A stretch of DNA of 46,984 bases from Bacteroidota bacterium. GTDB lineage: Bacteria; Bacteroidota; Rhodothermia; Rhodothermales; Bin80. The stretch covers positions 1 to 46,984 of the forward strand of contig JAPOUL010000085.1 of NCBI GenBank assembly GCA_026708685.1. Reading direction: 5' to 3'. The translations under genes were made by a program, and so were the position numbers. The notes below the pieces were generated by a model, which made no database searches, was not told the origin of the DNA, and saw nothing but the letters and a program-made list of their open reading frames with translations. Positions 37,306 to 46,402 of the stretch are shown here, piece by piece; within the stretch, counting starts at the first letter, position 1; each line of letters opens with the position of its first letter.

Positions 37306-38502
37306 AAATTATAGGGAAAACTGTAACTTGAGACCTTTGCATTGATTTGAGTGTAAATGTGTTTCATGCGACAGTTAGATTCATCTGGAAGACAATCAAA
37401 AAAATCGAGGACGAGTGTGCTTTCGTTAAGAATCTCAACCAAATAGATGTAATCTTATCTACTCCTGTACAAGTGGATACACTCAAGATCCGGTCAAATC
37501 GTTGACCTTTAACTGCTTCCCAACCATGCCTATTACAATCGCAGTCATTTGGTTAATAATATCCAAATCACCGTGAGCATACTTATATGCAAACTGCGAT
37601 ACATATCGGTTCATGTGCTTTTTGCTGATATGGCGATAGGTGTAACGCTGTGCACGCTGAAGACATTCCCTAAACGATCTGCAATCGTGGGTTGAAGGAG
37701 ATAATTCACCAGAGGTTTGCGAAATCATCCGCTGTTTCTGGCCCTGATCGTGAAATCTCACGACACCTGGATGCTCAACCCCAGATGAGACTGATTTTGT
37801 TCGTTGTGAATGATTCACATACTGTTGAGATGTTGGTTGTAAAGCATTGGAGTCAACCTTTGCCGTCACATGGTAGGATGCAAGATCACTTTCATGCTCT
37901 ACTCCACTGTCACCTATGGCTTGTGTGGTTGAGGGGAGAGGCGATGAAACATGCTGAGAATCTTGTGATTCACCTTGAATAGATTCTTCTTCAATGGAAA
38001 ATCCCTGAAGTACTTGGATGATTTTGGGGGGCATCCCCTCACGGATACGATGAAGCATATGCCATGCAGAGTCCTGACTAATGCCCAAATTTCTGTGCAA
38101 CTTCACACTGGAGATCCCGTGAATACTGGTACATTCTAAAAAGATCGCCCACACCCACTTGTGTAGTGGGATCTTGGTGGATGCTAGTACAGTGGATGTT
38201 TTCACGGAGAAATATCGCTTACAATCCCTGCACCGATAGGGCATCCCATTGGAGTTGCTTGTTTCGTATGTGTCAACCCCATCACATCTTGGACACAGCC
38301 GCCCGTCAGCCCAAATGATGGATTCAAACCACTTCCTCGCTGATTCTTCATCAGGAATCAATTCACGTAAAGTCGTCAAATTCAACTCCTCACGAAAGGA
38401 AGGCAGAAGTCCAGTATCGGTCATGATAGATTCACTCATTAGGACAAAATTTTATGCGTGTACTGTCTTGTGTCAGAAAAGTTACAGTTTTCCCTATAAT
38501 TT
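37306..38502 (-). mobile_element. IS1595-like element with perfect 24-bp terminal inverted repeats
   Basis: 37306-37329 and the reverse complement of 38479-38502 are identical over 24 of 24 bases (core TTATAGGGAAAACTGTAAC). They enclose one transposase-like gene on the minus strand. Size 1197 bp fits the IS1595 family. No 8-bp target duplication could be recognised just outside either end (ctctaaca versus attttaga), which suggests an old insertion or imprecise end assignment. Confidence 0.75.
37483..38439 (-). CDS. IS1595 (ISXO2-like) transposase derivative lacking the catalytic core
   Basis: 318 residues, uninterrupted. The N-terminal zinc ribbon (C49, C52, C70, C73) and the helix-turn-helix part (HKWVWAIFLECTSIHGISSV, SQDSAWHMLHRIREGM) are typical. 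The C-terminal 50 residues (TYRHISKKHMNRYVSQFAYK, MVGKQLKVNDLTG) also match ISXO2 transposases. In between, residues ~148-260 keep only shadows: SIEEESIQG where VDExxxGG is expected, VDSN, VNHS, and SFRECL where the catalytic Glu (ESFW) should be. About 35 residues are missing before VNHS and a Ser/Gln/His-rich stretch is added after it. Catalysis seems impossible, yet no stop or frameshift is present, so it may be a DNA-binding derivative. Confidence 0.8.
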   Translation of the reverse strand: MSESIMTDTGLLPSFREELNLTTLRELIPDEESARKWFESIIWADGRLCPRCDGVDTYETSNSNGMPYRCRDCKRYFSVKTSTVLASTKIPLHKWVWAIFLECTSIHGISSVKLHRNLGISQDSAWHMLHRIREGMPPKIIQVLQGFSIEEESIQGESQDSQHVSSPLPSTTQAIGDSGVEHESDLASYHVTAKVDSNALQPTSQQYVNHSQRTKSVSSGVEHPGVVRFHDQGQKQRMISQTSGELSPSTHDCRSFRECLQRAQRYTYRHISKKHMNRYVSQFAYKYAHGDLDIINQMTAIVIGMVGKQLKVNDLTGS

Positions 38503-38572
38503 ATTTTAGAGTTGGGATAGCGAATGTTGGATATCACGGCTTGATCACAGTGGCAGGTGAAAATCTCCAAGG

Positions 38573-39394
38573 TCACGACGACATTAACCTTTCAATTCGC
38601 TTTTCTGTGGGCGGATGTGTACTGAAGAGAGACATCATCCCCTTTCGCGAAAAAGGCATGATGATAAACATGTGAGCGGTTGCTGGATTCGCATCCATGC
38701 TAACCTTATCATGCATCCTCTCAATCTTTGACAGCGCCCGTGCCAATCCTCGGGAATTCCCGGCAATTTGTGCACCAATTCGATCAGCCTCAAACTCTCG
38801 CGAACGGGAAACAGCAGCTTGAATCAGCATGGCCGCCAGCGGAGCAAGAATCAGCGTAGCAAGGAAACTCACCATGTTATCGCGGCGGTCTCCTCCTCCA
38901 AAAATCATGGCAAACTGGGCCATTTGAGTCAACATCATGATCGTAGCTGCAAGGGTAGCAGCAATTGAACTAATCAGAATATCTCGGTTCTGGACATGTG
39001 CCAATTCGTGGGCCATGACTCCAGCTAGTTCTTCCGAGTTCAGATTTCGAATCAGCCCTTCGGTAGCGGCCACTGCGGCATGATCAGGGTTCCTCCCCGT
39101 AGCAAAGGCATTCGGGGATGGATCAGGAATGACATACACTCGGGGCATGGGCAATCCCGTATTGTCCACTAGACGCTTGGTCAGACGGTACAACTCATGA
39201 TCGGACCCTACTTCTCGGGCACGATACATTTTGAGCACAATCTTATCTGAAAACCAGTAGGAGCCAAAATTCATTGCAATCGCAAGAATAAATGCCAAAA
39301 CCAAGCCTATGGAGCCCCCGAAAGATGCACCGATCGCGAGCATCAAACCACTCAAGCCCCCTAAGAGAAGCACTGTCTTAATGCCACTAACCAT
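38573..39394 (-). CDS. htpX: Membrane zinc metalloprotease HtpX
   Basis: About 273 residues from ATG 39394, matching the usual HtpX start (SGIKTVLLLGGLSGLML); the upstream 26 codons lack similarity. Two N-terminal helices, PDPSPNAFATGRNPDHAAVA, the HEXXH zinc motif in GVMAHELAHVQNRD (~128), two further helices, and the third ligand in SREFEADRIGAQIAG. It degrades damaged membrane proteins from the cytoplasmic side. The stop lies 71 bp from the IS1595-like element. Confidence 0.92.
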   Translation of the reverse strand: MVSGIKTVLLLGGLSGLMLAIGASFGGSIGLVLAFILAIAMNFGSYWFSDKIVLKMYRAREVGSDHELYRLTKRLVDNTGLPMPRVYVIPDPSPNAFATGRNPDHAAVAATEGLIRNLNSEELAGVMAHELAHVQNRDILISSIAATLAATIMMLTQMAQFAMIFGGGDRRDNMVSFLATLILAPLAAMLIQAAVSRSREFEADRIGAQIAGNSRGLARALSKIERMHDKVSMDANPATAHMFIIMPFSRKGMMSLFSTHPPTEKRIERLMSS

Positions 39395-39696
39395 GTAGAT
39401 GAAGATTTTAGTCAAATGAAAGGTTGCTAACTCTCCGTAGAGGAGAAAGTTCCAAGGATGAATGAAATTCACTTCTATGCATACGGCATTCGCCTAGACA
39501 ACTGTAATAACCATGTCTTTAGATCATGTGGACACTTGACTGATACTGATCAACATGACCCTCAGTCTCCATATTCTTGAACCATTCTACTTGTGTCTGA
39601 GTGATCTCATCCCTGAATACTTGGTATCTCTGGTTTTAAATGCAAACTTTGACTATATTCTATAATACCATCTGATCAACTTCTTTCATAGGATCC
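39395..39696. promoter_or_regulatory. Divergent promoter region between htpX and the DoxX gene
   Basis: 302 bp. A good -10 box, TATAAT at 39661-39666, lies 31 bp before the DoxX ATG. A TTGACT at 39649 is too close to pair with it, so the -35 is uncertain. No gene is seen. Confidence 0.45.
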
Positions 39697-40866
39697 ATGT
39701 ATAAACAATTAAATTCTTGGCTTGACAACTATCGAGATGTCGCCTTTGATCTCATTCGGATCTATCTTGGCATTGGTTTACTTGCGCGAGGCCTGTTTTT
39801 TCTGATCAATGCAGAATCCTTTGTAGCCCTTCTGCCCGTAGACACCCCTAATTGGCTTCTTTATGATTGGGTGCACTTCCTTGTTGCATGGATCCATATC
39901 ATCGGGGGATTCGCAATTACCGTTGGGTTTTGGACAAGAATTGCTGCTCTGATTCAAATCCCTATCCTGTTTGGGGCTGTCTTTTTGAGTCTGGGAAGCT
40001 TGTTTTCGGCCAGCCAGTCCTTTGAACTATCCTCTCTTGTCCTGTTCATACTGATCTTGGTGATGATTTGTGGATCGGGACATTGGAGCCTTGACCGCCT
40101 GTTTTCCTCCAGCCAAACCAGCATCCAGAAATTTCTTTCTGGCCTGAATCCCCTCCGATCCTATGCCTTTGATCTACTGCGGATGTATCTTGGTTTTGGG
40201 CTACTGGTTCGAGGCATCTTATTTATCGCAGATTCCAGTCATTTCCTGGATCTCATTGGAACCAGTTCGTTTGGAATGCTACGCTCCACTTTTGTACTTC
40301 ACTATGTAGCTCTTTCACATCTGTTGGGTGGATTCATGCTTCTATCAGGTTTACTTTCACGCATAGGTGCACTCATTCAACTTCCCATCTTGATCGGAGC
40401 AGTCTTTGTTGAAGAAATGTCAGGTGGACTCACCGCTGGCACGCAAGGTTTTGAAATCGCAATGCTCGTACTCTTCTTGCTGGTTTTGATGGTTCTTTAT
40501 GGATCTGGAACTATTTCAAGTGACTATTACTTATTTCACGAAACATCTACCTTTGTAGATGAACCTATCATTGCACCACAAACAGCTGAAATTCTTAGTC
40601 AGAATGCTCCCGAAGAGAGCACTTTTTCTGATCCGGTAGAAACTCTTGCTGTTGCTGAGACATTCAGTCCAGAGGACTCCATTGATGAAATCATGAAGAA
40701 CCCCACTATTGTCGCTCAGGCACAGTACAGTTTCTGGGGCTGGTGCATGTTTCAGATCAATATTACACCTCATCCAAAAGAGATTCTGTTTAAGGATGTA
40801 CATACCGGGGAGATCGTCCGTCGGAGCAAAGATCCCAGGGTGCTACAGCGGTTCAAATACAGGTGA
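39697..40866 (+). CDS. Tandem DoxX-family membrane protein
   Basis: 389 residues made of two homologous DoxX domains, each with four helices: ~15-133 (DLIRIYLGIGLLARGLFFL, HIIGGFAITVGFWTRIAALIQIP) and ~150-270 (DLLRMYLGFGLLVRGILFI, HLLGGFMLLSGLLSRIGALI). A C-terminal soluble tail of about 110 residues includes a small acidic stretch and ends FKDVHTGEIVRRSKDPRVLQ. DoxX proteins act in redox or sulfur-related membrane complexes, but the role here is unknown. The 3' end overlaps the 3' end of the YbeY gene by 14 bp in opposite orientation. Confidence 0.8.
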   Translation: MYKQLNSWLDNYRDVAFDLIRIYLGIGLLARGLFFLINAESFVALLPVDTPNWLLYDWVHFLVAWIHIIGGFAITVGFWTRIAALIQIPILFGAVFLSLGSLFSASQSFELSSLVLFILILVMICGSGHWSLDRLFSSSQTSIQKFLSGLNPLRSYAFDLLRMYLGFGLLVRGILFIADSSHFLDLIGTSSFGMLRSTFVLHYVALSHLLGGFMLLSGLLSRIGALIQLPILIGAVFVEEMSGGLTAGTQGFEIAMLVLFLLVLMVLYGSGTISSDYYLFHETSTFVDEPIIAPQTAEILSQNAPEESTFSDPVETLAVAETFSPEDSIDEIMKNPTIVAQAQYSFWGWCMFQINITPHPKEILFKDVHTGEIVRRSKDPRVLQRFKYR

Positions 40867-41269
40867 GCCCTACCCGTCTCAACACCTCATTCTCCTTTTT
40901 TCTCATGCTCTCTCTCTCTTTTGGGGTGTGATCGTCGAACCCAAGAACATGTAAAAGTCCATGGATGACATATCGACTTGCCTCTTCAGTGAATGTCGCA
41001 CCATAATCTTGGCAGTACTGCTCTGCAAAATCTAGATTCACATAAATTTCGGCATCAATCACGGTTTCACTGCCGAGAGAAAAGGTCAACACATCAGTAT
41101 TGTAATCGGCGTTTTTCCATGACAGATTTAAACGGTGGACATGTTCGGTATCTGTAAGAATGATTTCCAGTCGATGCATGTCCATCTGTTTGGATTGCAT
41201 CACTTCATCAATGAGTTGACGCACTAGGGCTGGCTCCAGATTCAGCCGCGGGTGATCATTCCAAATCAT
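40853..41269 (-). CDS. ybeY: Endoribonuclease YbeY
   Basis: About 138 residues. The zinc motif HGLLHVLGFDDH (H-x3-H-x5-H, ~103-114) and WKNADYNTDVLTF, ending in the conserved TDVLTF, are diagnostic. It matures 16S rRNA and takes part in ribosome quality control. The start at 41269 (MIWNDHPRLNLE) fits the family; the frame is open to 41350, which would overlap the upstream gene. It is last in an operon with the DUF2723 and unknown genes. Confidence 0.92.
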   Translation of the reverse strand: MIWNDHPRLNLEPALVRQLIDEVMQSKQMDMHRLEIILTDTEHVHRLNLSWKNADYNTDVLTFSLGSETVIDAEIYVNLDFAEQYCQDYGATFTEEASRYVIHGLLHVLGFDDHTPKERESMRKKENEVLRRVGLTCI

Positions 41270-41324
41270 GACCGCATCTAGTGCGGGCAACGCATGCGGT
41301 TCGGGCCAGAACGCTGTTAAGCAA

Positions 41325-41816
41325 TCAGTCACTGGGCGATTCGTCTTCATCAAACTCAAATCCTTCCAGAATCCCTTCAGCCATCAGAAATGCAACCACG
41401 CTATTGGAAATCTGCCGCGGCATTTTCGTGTAATCCATATCCAGCAAACGCCGGTCGTAATTGGAAAAGACCTGACACCATGCACTGGCTTGAACAATCA
41501 ATGCATTGACGACATTGTGGCCTTTCGCATAAAAGATCACTTCGCGAAAGTCCTCTTCTGCGACCAGCCCCGTACATCCCACTAGGTGCAGTTGACAGCT
41601 GTTGGTTTCAGCGGTAATGATGTGTCCAGGAATCTCATCTTTCAAATCCCCAGGGAATTCTACATCAATCGAGATTTCGAGATGCACCATCTGATGAAGG
41701 TCAGGGTTATGAATTTCATAGGAGACCGATCCCTCCTTTCGTTGAGGTTCTGCCCCAAGCGTCCGCCCTATCCGATCAAAATCCTCCTCCGAGAATTGAA
41801 AATTCTTTGTTGTCAT
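41325..41816 (-). CDS. Conserved-looking unknown protein between DUF2723 protein and YbeY
   Basis: 163 residues, soluble, acidic, with no signal or membrane helix. I do not recognise it. Sequence features: an opening FSEEDFDRIGRTLGAEP, a predicted beta-rich middle (VHLEISIDVEFP, HIITAETNSCQLHLVGCTGLV), a helix (HNVVNALIVQASAWCQVFSNYDRRLLDMD) and an acidic tail FEFDEDESPSD. It starts 21 bp after the DUF2723 gene and ends at or just before ybeY, so all three are co-transcribed. Function is unknown; a link to ribosome or envelope biogenesis would be guesswork. Confidence 0.75.
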   Translation of the reverse strand: MTTKNFQFSEEDFDRIGRTLGAEPQRKEGSVSYEIHNPDLHQMVHLEISIDVEFPGDLKDEIPGHIITAETNSCQLHLVGCTGLVAEEDFREVIFYAKGHNVVNALIVQASAWCQVFSNYDRRLLDMDYTKMPRQISNSVVAFLMAEGILEGFEFDEDESPSD

Positions 41817-41837
41817 CAGGATACAGAGATGGATATC

Positions 41838-44765
41838 TTACAAGTCATCGTCAAGTTGTGGTTCTAATAATGTAGAATCTAAGGCCAGTGATTCTTCTAT
41901 CATCACAGAATCATCTATGATGCTCTGTTGATCAAACAGTCCAAGTGCTGATGCACGCATCTCTTCGGCAGTCACATTGGCTTCGTCTCCAAATGATGCA
42001 CGAATCCTGTTTTCAAATGCTGCAGCCCCTTCGTAATCCGTTGCCTGAAGATAGGCTGCACGGACGGACTGTAAAAAGGTAAACGCATACTGCGAAAAAC
42101 TATCACCACTTTGGTGACTGAGGCGGTGAATCAACATAGGTTCAGAGGCACGATATATCTCCAGAGCTTTCTCATAGTCTCCAGCAAGTTGATACACCCG
42201 TGCAATGTAAATAAAGGAGATATAATCCCCTGGAATCGTCGAGAATGGAATTTTTTTCATCAGTGAATCTATCAGGGCAACCCCTTCTTCAATTTGACCC
42301 GCTACAACCATGGCGGACGCAGTCTGTGAAAAAATGTTTCTGTAATTATCTACCATTCGCCGAATATTCGCATCATAGTAGACATCTGGGTCATTCAGAT
42401 TGGTGAATCTGAATTCTCGGAGTCGATCGGGCGTAATTCCAAGTTCTACCCTGCCGAGGGGCTCACTGTGCCGAATCGGTACGACCCTTAACGCCTGGCC
42501 TTCCAGCTGAAAATAATTTTCTAAGCCCAGACGACCATCGGATGCAACCGTAACTGCAAAATAGACGGGTCGCTGCCAGCCCTCCGAAGCCGCACCAATC
42601 ATAATATTCAAGGCGGCAATATCCGCACCATACAGGAGATTCAATGGATCTCCCGTATCAGGATTCGTTCTAAATGGTCGGCCCTCCAATTCCCAAGTCA
42701 CGACCGAATCCATTATCGTTCGGTCCGTGAGCCCTAAAAACACATCAGATTCCGATGAAAAGAGGCTTGGATCAACAGGAAGCGTCATCTCAGCAGGCTC
42801 CCACAAACGTGCACCTAAATCAGAAATGTCGGATTCAGATAAGGAAATCGGTAGCGGTGTTGATTCGCGCGAGTATTGATTTTTAAGCTGCCGTACATAC
42901 CATGGAGTGTTGAGCAGGGACAGGTTCGCTACCCGAACGTCTCTACGGATTCCTTCAACCTCCTGGAGGTACCAGAGAGGAAACGTATCATTGTCACCAT
43001 TGGTAAAGAGGATGGCATTGGGAGCAACACTCATGAGCATATTGTACGCATAATCTGTAGCAATATATCGTCCAGAACGATCATGATCATCATAATTCTC
43101 AATGGTCATCCATCCGGGCACTGCAATAAAAATCAATGGAACCCCAGCCATCCAGACCTTTTGGCTACTCACTGTATCGCGAATCAACTGCAACAGTCCA
43201 GTAGCTCCAATACCGATCCACAAAGAAAATGCCATAAAACTCGCGACATAAGCATAATCTCTCTCACGCGGTTGCATGGGTGTCTGATTGAGATACAAGA
43301 TGATTCCAACACTCGTCACCAAAAACAACACCAGAACACTAAATGCATGTTTCCAGTCTTGTCGAAAATGATAAAACATTCCAAAAAATCCCAGCAAAAG
43401 CGGTAAGGCAAAATACCGATTGCGACTGGCTTTTTCGCTGGGTGACTGTTGCAAAACCTGACTTGGTCCATCAAGGATGGATATTCCTGTAATGGCCTGT
43501 GCCCCCTCTACATCACTTTCCCTGCCGGAAAAATTCCAGAGGAAGTAGCGCAGGTACATATGCCCCAACTGATACTTCCAGAAGTATTCCAAGTCAGAGG
43601 AATACTGACGATACACATTGACGTGTTGGGGAGATGGTGAATGTCTTCGGGGAAACAACTTGATATTGTTTTCATCATAGTTGCCGATGTCATCATTAAA
43701 ACTCGCACCGCTCAAGATGGGAGTGTCACCGTACTGTTCACGTTCAAGATAGGATACAATGGCCTCTGCGGTTTCTGGATCATTTTCGTCAATGGGTGGA
43801 TCCGCGGCACTACGAATAAAGATCAGTGCATAACTAGAGTACCCAATCAGAACCATCAACGCACATACCGAGAGCAGATTTGCCGTCTGATACATACGGC
43901 TGTGTGTATACCATACAGCAAAAACAACACCTGAAACCAGTAGGAGTAGCGTCAACAGTGGCTGCCCCGTAGAACCAATAATTCCGGGCAGTTTTTGAAC
44001 AATTCCAGGATAGATTCCCAGAAACACTACGGATGCCAACACCAGTGAAAGCAGGATTGCCCGCCATCGCTTGAATGACTTCCATTCGGGTTGCCCTGTT
44101 GTCGTCCATTCTTTTTGATCAAATTCAACGAAGAACACAATCAATGCAATGAAAAACATGGAGAGAATACTGAGCAGATGGACCCCAATGGCTAATCCAA
44201 ACAAATAGGCCACCAGAATCAGAATTCGGTTCGCTCCAAGCCCAAGCCGATCTTGAGACTTCAATAATTCATTATGTGCCAGCTCACTCCATTTCATGAT
44301 CAGCCAGATCACCAATGCAGTAAACAGCATGGACATCGCATAGACCTCGGCCTCCACAGCATTAAACCAGAAGGAATCCGTAACGGCAAATGTACAAGCC
44401 CCTATGATTCCTCCAAAATGATGCATAAACGTGTCCTTGCCATCGGAATTGAGTGGCAAGAACTGACGGAGCAGACGAATGATGATCCAGTAGGTCAGCA
44501 GAATCGTAAACGAACTACATAGCACAGAAACGATGTTCACCGACAGAGACACGAGGTGGGCTGGAACAAACATGGAGAAGAAACGCCCCACCAACATGTA
44601 GAACGGTGCACCTGGTGGGTGCGAAACCTGGAGGCCATGGGCAATGGCAATAAACTCTCCCGCATCCCAGAAACTGGCCGTAGGTGCAACCGTCAGTCCA
44701 TAGAGGACGGTTGCATAGATAAATACGCCGATGGATACAAAGAAACTTGTACCTTGAGTTTTCAT
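41838..44765 (-). CDS. DUF2723 membrane protein (glycosyltransferase-like, TPR C-terminus)
   Basis: About 975 residues from ATG 44765. The N-terminal motif ASFWDAGEFIAIAHGLQVSH then PPGAPFYMLVGRFF is the DUF2723 signature, resembling the acidic loop of protein O-mannosyltransferases. About 12 hydrophobic segments follow to ~residue 530, then a soluble part with FTNGDNDTFPLWYLQEVEGI and, near the end, TPR-like helices (IARVYQLAGDYEKALEIYR). It probably transfers a sugar from a lipid carrier outside the membrane; donor and acceptor are unknown. First gene of the operon with the unknown gene and ybeY. Confidence 0.85.
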   Translation of the reverse strand: MKTQGTSFFVSIGVFIYATVLYGLTVAPTASFWDAGEFIAIAHGLQVSHPPGAPFYMLVGRFFSMFVPAHLVSLSVNIVSVLCSSFTILLTYWIIIRLLRQFLPLNSDGKDTFMHHFGGIIGACTFAVTDSFWFNAVEAEVYAMSMLFTALVIWLIMKWSELAHNELLKSQDRLGLGANRILILVAYLFGLAIGVHLLSILSMFFIALIVFFVEFDQKEWTTTGQPEWKSFKRWRAILLSLVLASVVFLGIYPGIVQKLPGIIGSTGQPLLTLLLLVSGVVFAVWYTHSRMYQTANLLSVCALMVLIGYSSYALIFIRSAADPPIDENDPETAEAIVSYLEREQYGDTPILSGASFNDDIGNYDENNIKLFPRRHSPSPQHVNVYRQYSSDLEYFWKYQLGHMYLRYFLWNFSGRESDVEGAQAITGISILDGPSQVLQQSPSEKASRNRYFALPLLLGFFGMFYHFRQDWKHAFSVLVLFLVTSVGIILYLNQTPMQPRERDYAYVASFMAFSLWIGIGATGLLQLIRDTVSSQKVWMAGVPLIFIAVPGWMTIENYDDHDRSGRYIATDYAYNMLMSVAPNAILFTNGDNDTFPLWYLQEVEGIRRDVRVANLSLLNTPWYVRQLKNQYSRESTPLPISLSESDISDLGARLWEPAEMTLPVDPSLFSSESDVFLGLTDRTIMDSVVTWELEGRPFRTNPDTGDPLNLLYGADIAALNIMIGAASEGWQRPVYFAVTVASDGRLGLENYFQLEGQALRVVPIRHSEPLGRVELGITPDRLREFRFTNLNDPDVYYDANIRRMVDNYRNIFSQTASAMVVAGQIEEGVALIDSLMKKIPFSTIPGDYISFIYIARVYQLAGDYEKALEIYRASEPMLIHRLSHQSGDSFSQYAFTFLQSVRAAYLQATDYEGAAAFENRIRASFGDEANVTAEEMRASALGLFDQQSIIDDSVMIEESLALDSTLLEPQLDDDL

Positions 44766-44897
44766 ACGTGGTTGACCTAAAATAATGATACTACCGTATA
44801 ACTCTTCCCGTGCACTGGTGTTGCTATCCACTGACGATCATTACGCAGCAAAATGAGATTTAGATGCGTTTGCAATCATGTATTTGGATACTTCCTG

Positions 44898-44905
44898 TAT
44901 AAAAT
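44898..44905 (+). promoter_or_regulatory. Probable -10 element of the LptF/LptG gene
   Basis: TATAAAAT lies 40 bp before the ATG at 44945, in the 179-bp gap between divergent genes. The -35 could not be assigned. Confidence 0.4.
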
Positions 44906-44944
44906 GAAAATGCCTACCTCTACCATCATAGAGACATCTACATC

Positions 44945-46402
44945 ATGACGATCATCCATCGAATGATTCTCAAACAACTTCCCGGTCCTTTTGTGGGATG
45001 GTTGATGTTGCTGATGTTTCTATTGTTGATGCAGTTTTTGATCAAATTCCTTCCTGATCTGGCTGGCCGAGATTTGCCACTGAGTTTGATTCTGGAATTG
45101 ATCTTGTATAATCTGGCCTACATGGTCGTACTGGCCGTCCCCATGGCATGCCTCCTGACGACTCTGATGGTGTTTGGCTCACTGGCCGAATCCCGCAGTT
45201 GGGTTGTGATCCGAAATTGTGGGATCACTCTTTGGAGCTTGGCATGGCCGATTCTTGTGACAGCTGCTTTTCTTTCTTGGGGGATGATGTACTTTAATAA
45301 CGTGCTTTTGCCAGAGTCAAATTTTCGTGCTCTCAATATGTGGCAGACCATCCGAAGTGCACGACCTGGGTTTGAACTCCAACCCGGTGTCTTCTATCAA
45401 GAGATTGACGAATACAGCATTCTGGTTGGACAGCGTAATGAAAACCTACTGTATGACATTCTGATTTATGATTATACCGATGGAAAAACACATCCAACGA
45501 CGATTGAAGCCGACAGAGGAGAACTGATCCCGAGAGGAACCATGTTGGATATGGTCCTCATGGACGGCGAAATGCATCGCCTCTTTCGTCAATCATCCAT
45601 GGTCACAACGGAGCGTTACGAAAAAATCATGTTTGAGCGTTTTCAGCTGAGTCTTGATTTGAGTGACCTGGGTTTTCAGGACACTCCTGAATCCCAGGGA
45701 TTCCGATCCGATCGATCTACTCCTGTGAGTGAAATGTTTCAGATCATTGACTCCCTCAACACTCGCATGGTTCAACAAACCGACAATCTCAAGGCAATTG
45801 CCCCAGGGTTGATTTCAGTAGACACACTTTCAACCGAAGAACACATCCATCACTCCACTTCGCCCGTCGCAGATCCAATGCTCAGCTCACCAAGTCCAGC
45901 TTTGGCATTGAGATCGGATTTTCCGCCTGATAGCATCGTACGGGGTAACGTGTTACAGGGTTTGACTCTGGATCAGACCCGACAGACATTTCAGCGTGCC
46001 CGAGACTTTGTGCAATCCACCAGAAGTGCCGCATCCAACCATAGCCGAAGTTTGAAACGTACGACGACCATGTTAAGTCGTTATGAGGTGGAAGTGCATA
46101 AGAAGTATTCCATTTCGCTGGCGTGTTTTATCTTTGTTCTGATTGGCATCCCCCTTGGGCTGAGGATCCGAAGGGGCGGGTTAGGAGTTGCCTCGCTTGC
46201 TGCCATGAGTATCTTCATTTTCTATTGGGTGACGTTGGTTCAGGGAGAAAAACTTGCAGATCGCGAGTTACTGACTCCCTGGATTGGAATGTGGTGTGCC
46301 AATATTCTCATTGGGATGGCCGGGATATGGCTCTTTGTCCGCGTTGCTTTTGATCTTCGTTCCCAACCGCTCTATGTGATTCGACCGCCAACTTCCAAGT
46401 AG
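44945..46402 (+). CDS. LptF/LptG family lipopolysaccharide export permease
   Basis: 485 residues. Three N-terminal helices (PFVGWLMLLMFLLLMQFLIK and following), a periplasmic jellyroll (~120-245), and three C-terminal helices (ISLACFIFVLIGIPLGLRIR, MSIFIFYWVTLVQGEKLADR, IGMWCANILIGMAGIWLFV). RRGGLGVA before the fifth helix is typical. Longer than the usual ~360 because of a ~150-residue insert (~245-395) that is polar and part coiled coil. It forms half of the LptB2FG exporter of LPS; whether it is LptF or LptG cannot be decided. Divergent from the DUF2723 gene. Confidence 0.9.
   Translation: MTIIHRMILKQLPGPFVGWLMLLMFLLLMQFLIKFLPDLAGRDLPLSLILELILYNLAYMVVLAVPMACLLTTLMVFGSLAESRSWVVIRNCGITLWSLAWPILVTAAFLSWGMMYFNNVLLPESNFRALNMWQTIRSARPGFELQPGVFYQEIDEYSILVGQRNENLLYDILIYDYTDGKTHPTTIEADRGELIPRGTMLDMVLMDGEMHRLFRQSSMVTTERYEKIMFERFQLSLDLSDLGFQDTPESQGFRSDRSTPVSEMFQIIDSLNTRMVQQTDNLKAIAPGLISVDTLSTEEHIHHSTSPVADPMLSSPSPALALRSDFPPDSIVRGNVLQGLTLDQTRQTFQRARDFVQSTRSAASNHSRSLKRTTTMLSRYEVEVHKKYSISLACFIFVLIGIPLGLRIRRGGLGVASLAAMSIFIFYWVTLVQGEKLADRELLTPWIGMWCANILIGMAGIWLFVRVAFDLRSQPLYVIRPPTSK

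Noticed and set aside
37194..37442. 82-codon frame upstream of the TonB receptor gene
   Set aside because: It spans the left inverted repeat of the IS1595-like element and has no protein-like signature; it is non-coding element and promoter DNA.
39697..40866. Tandem DoxX domains as an assembly duplication
   Set aside because: The two halves have diverged clearly in DNA and protein sequence, so the duplication is old.
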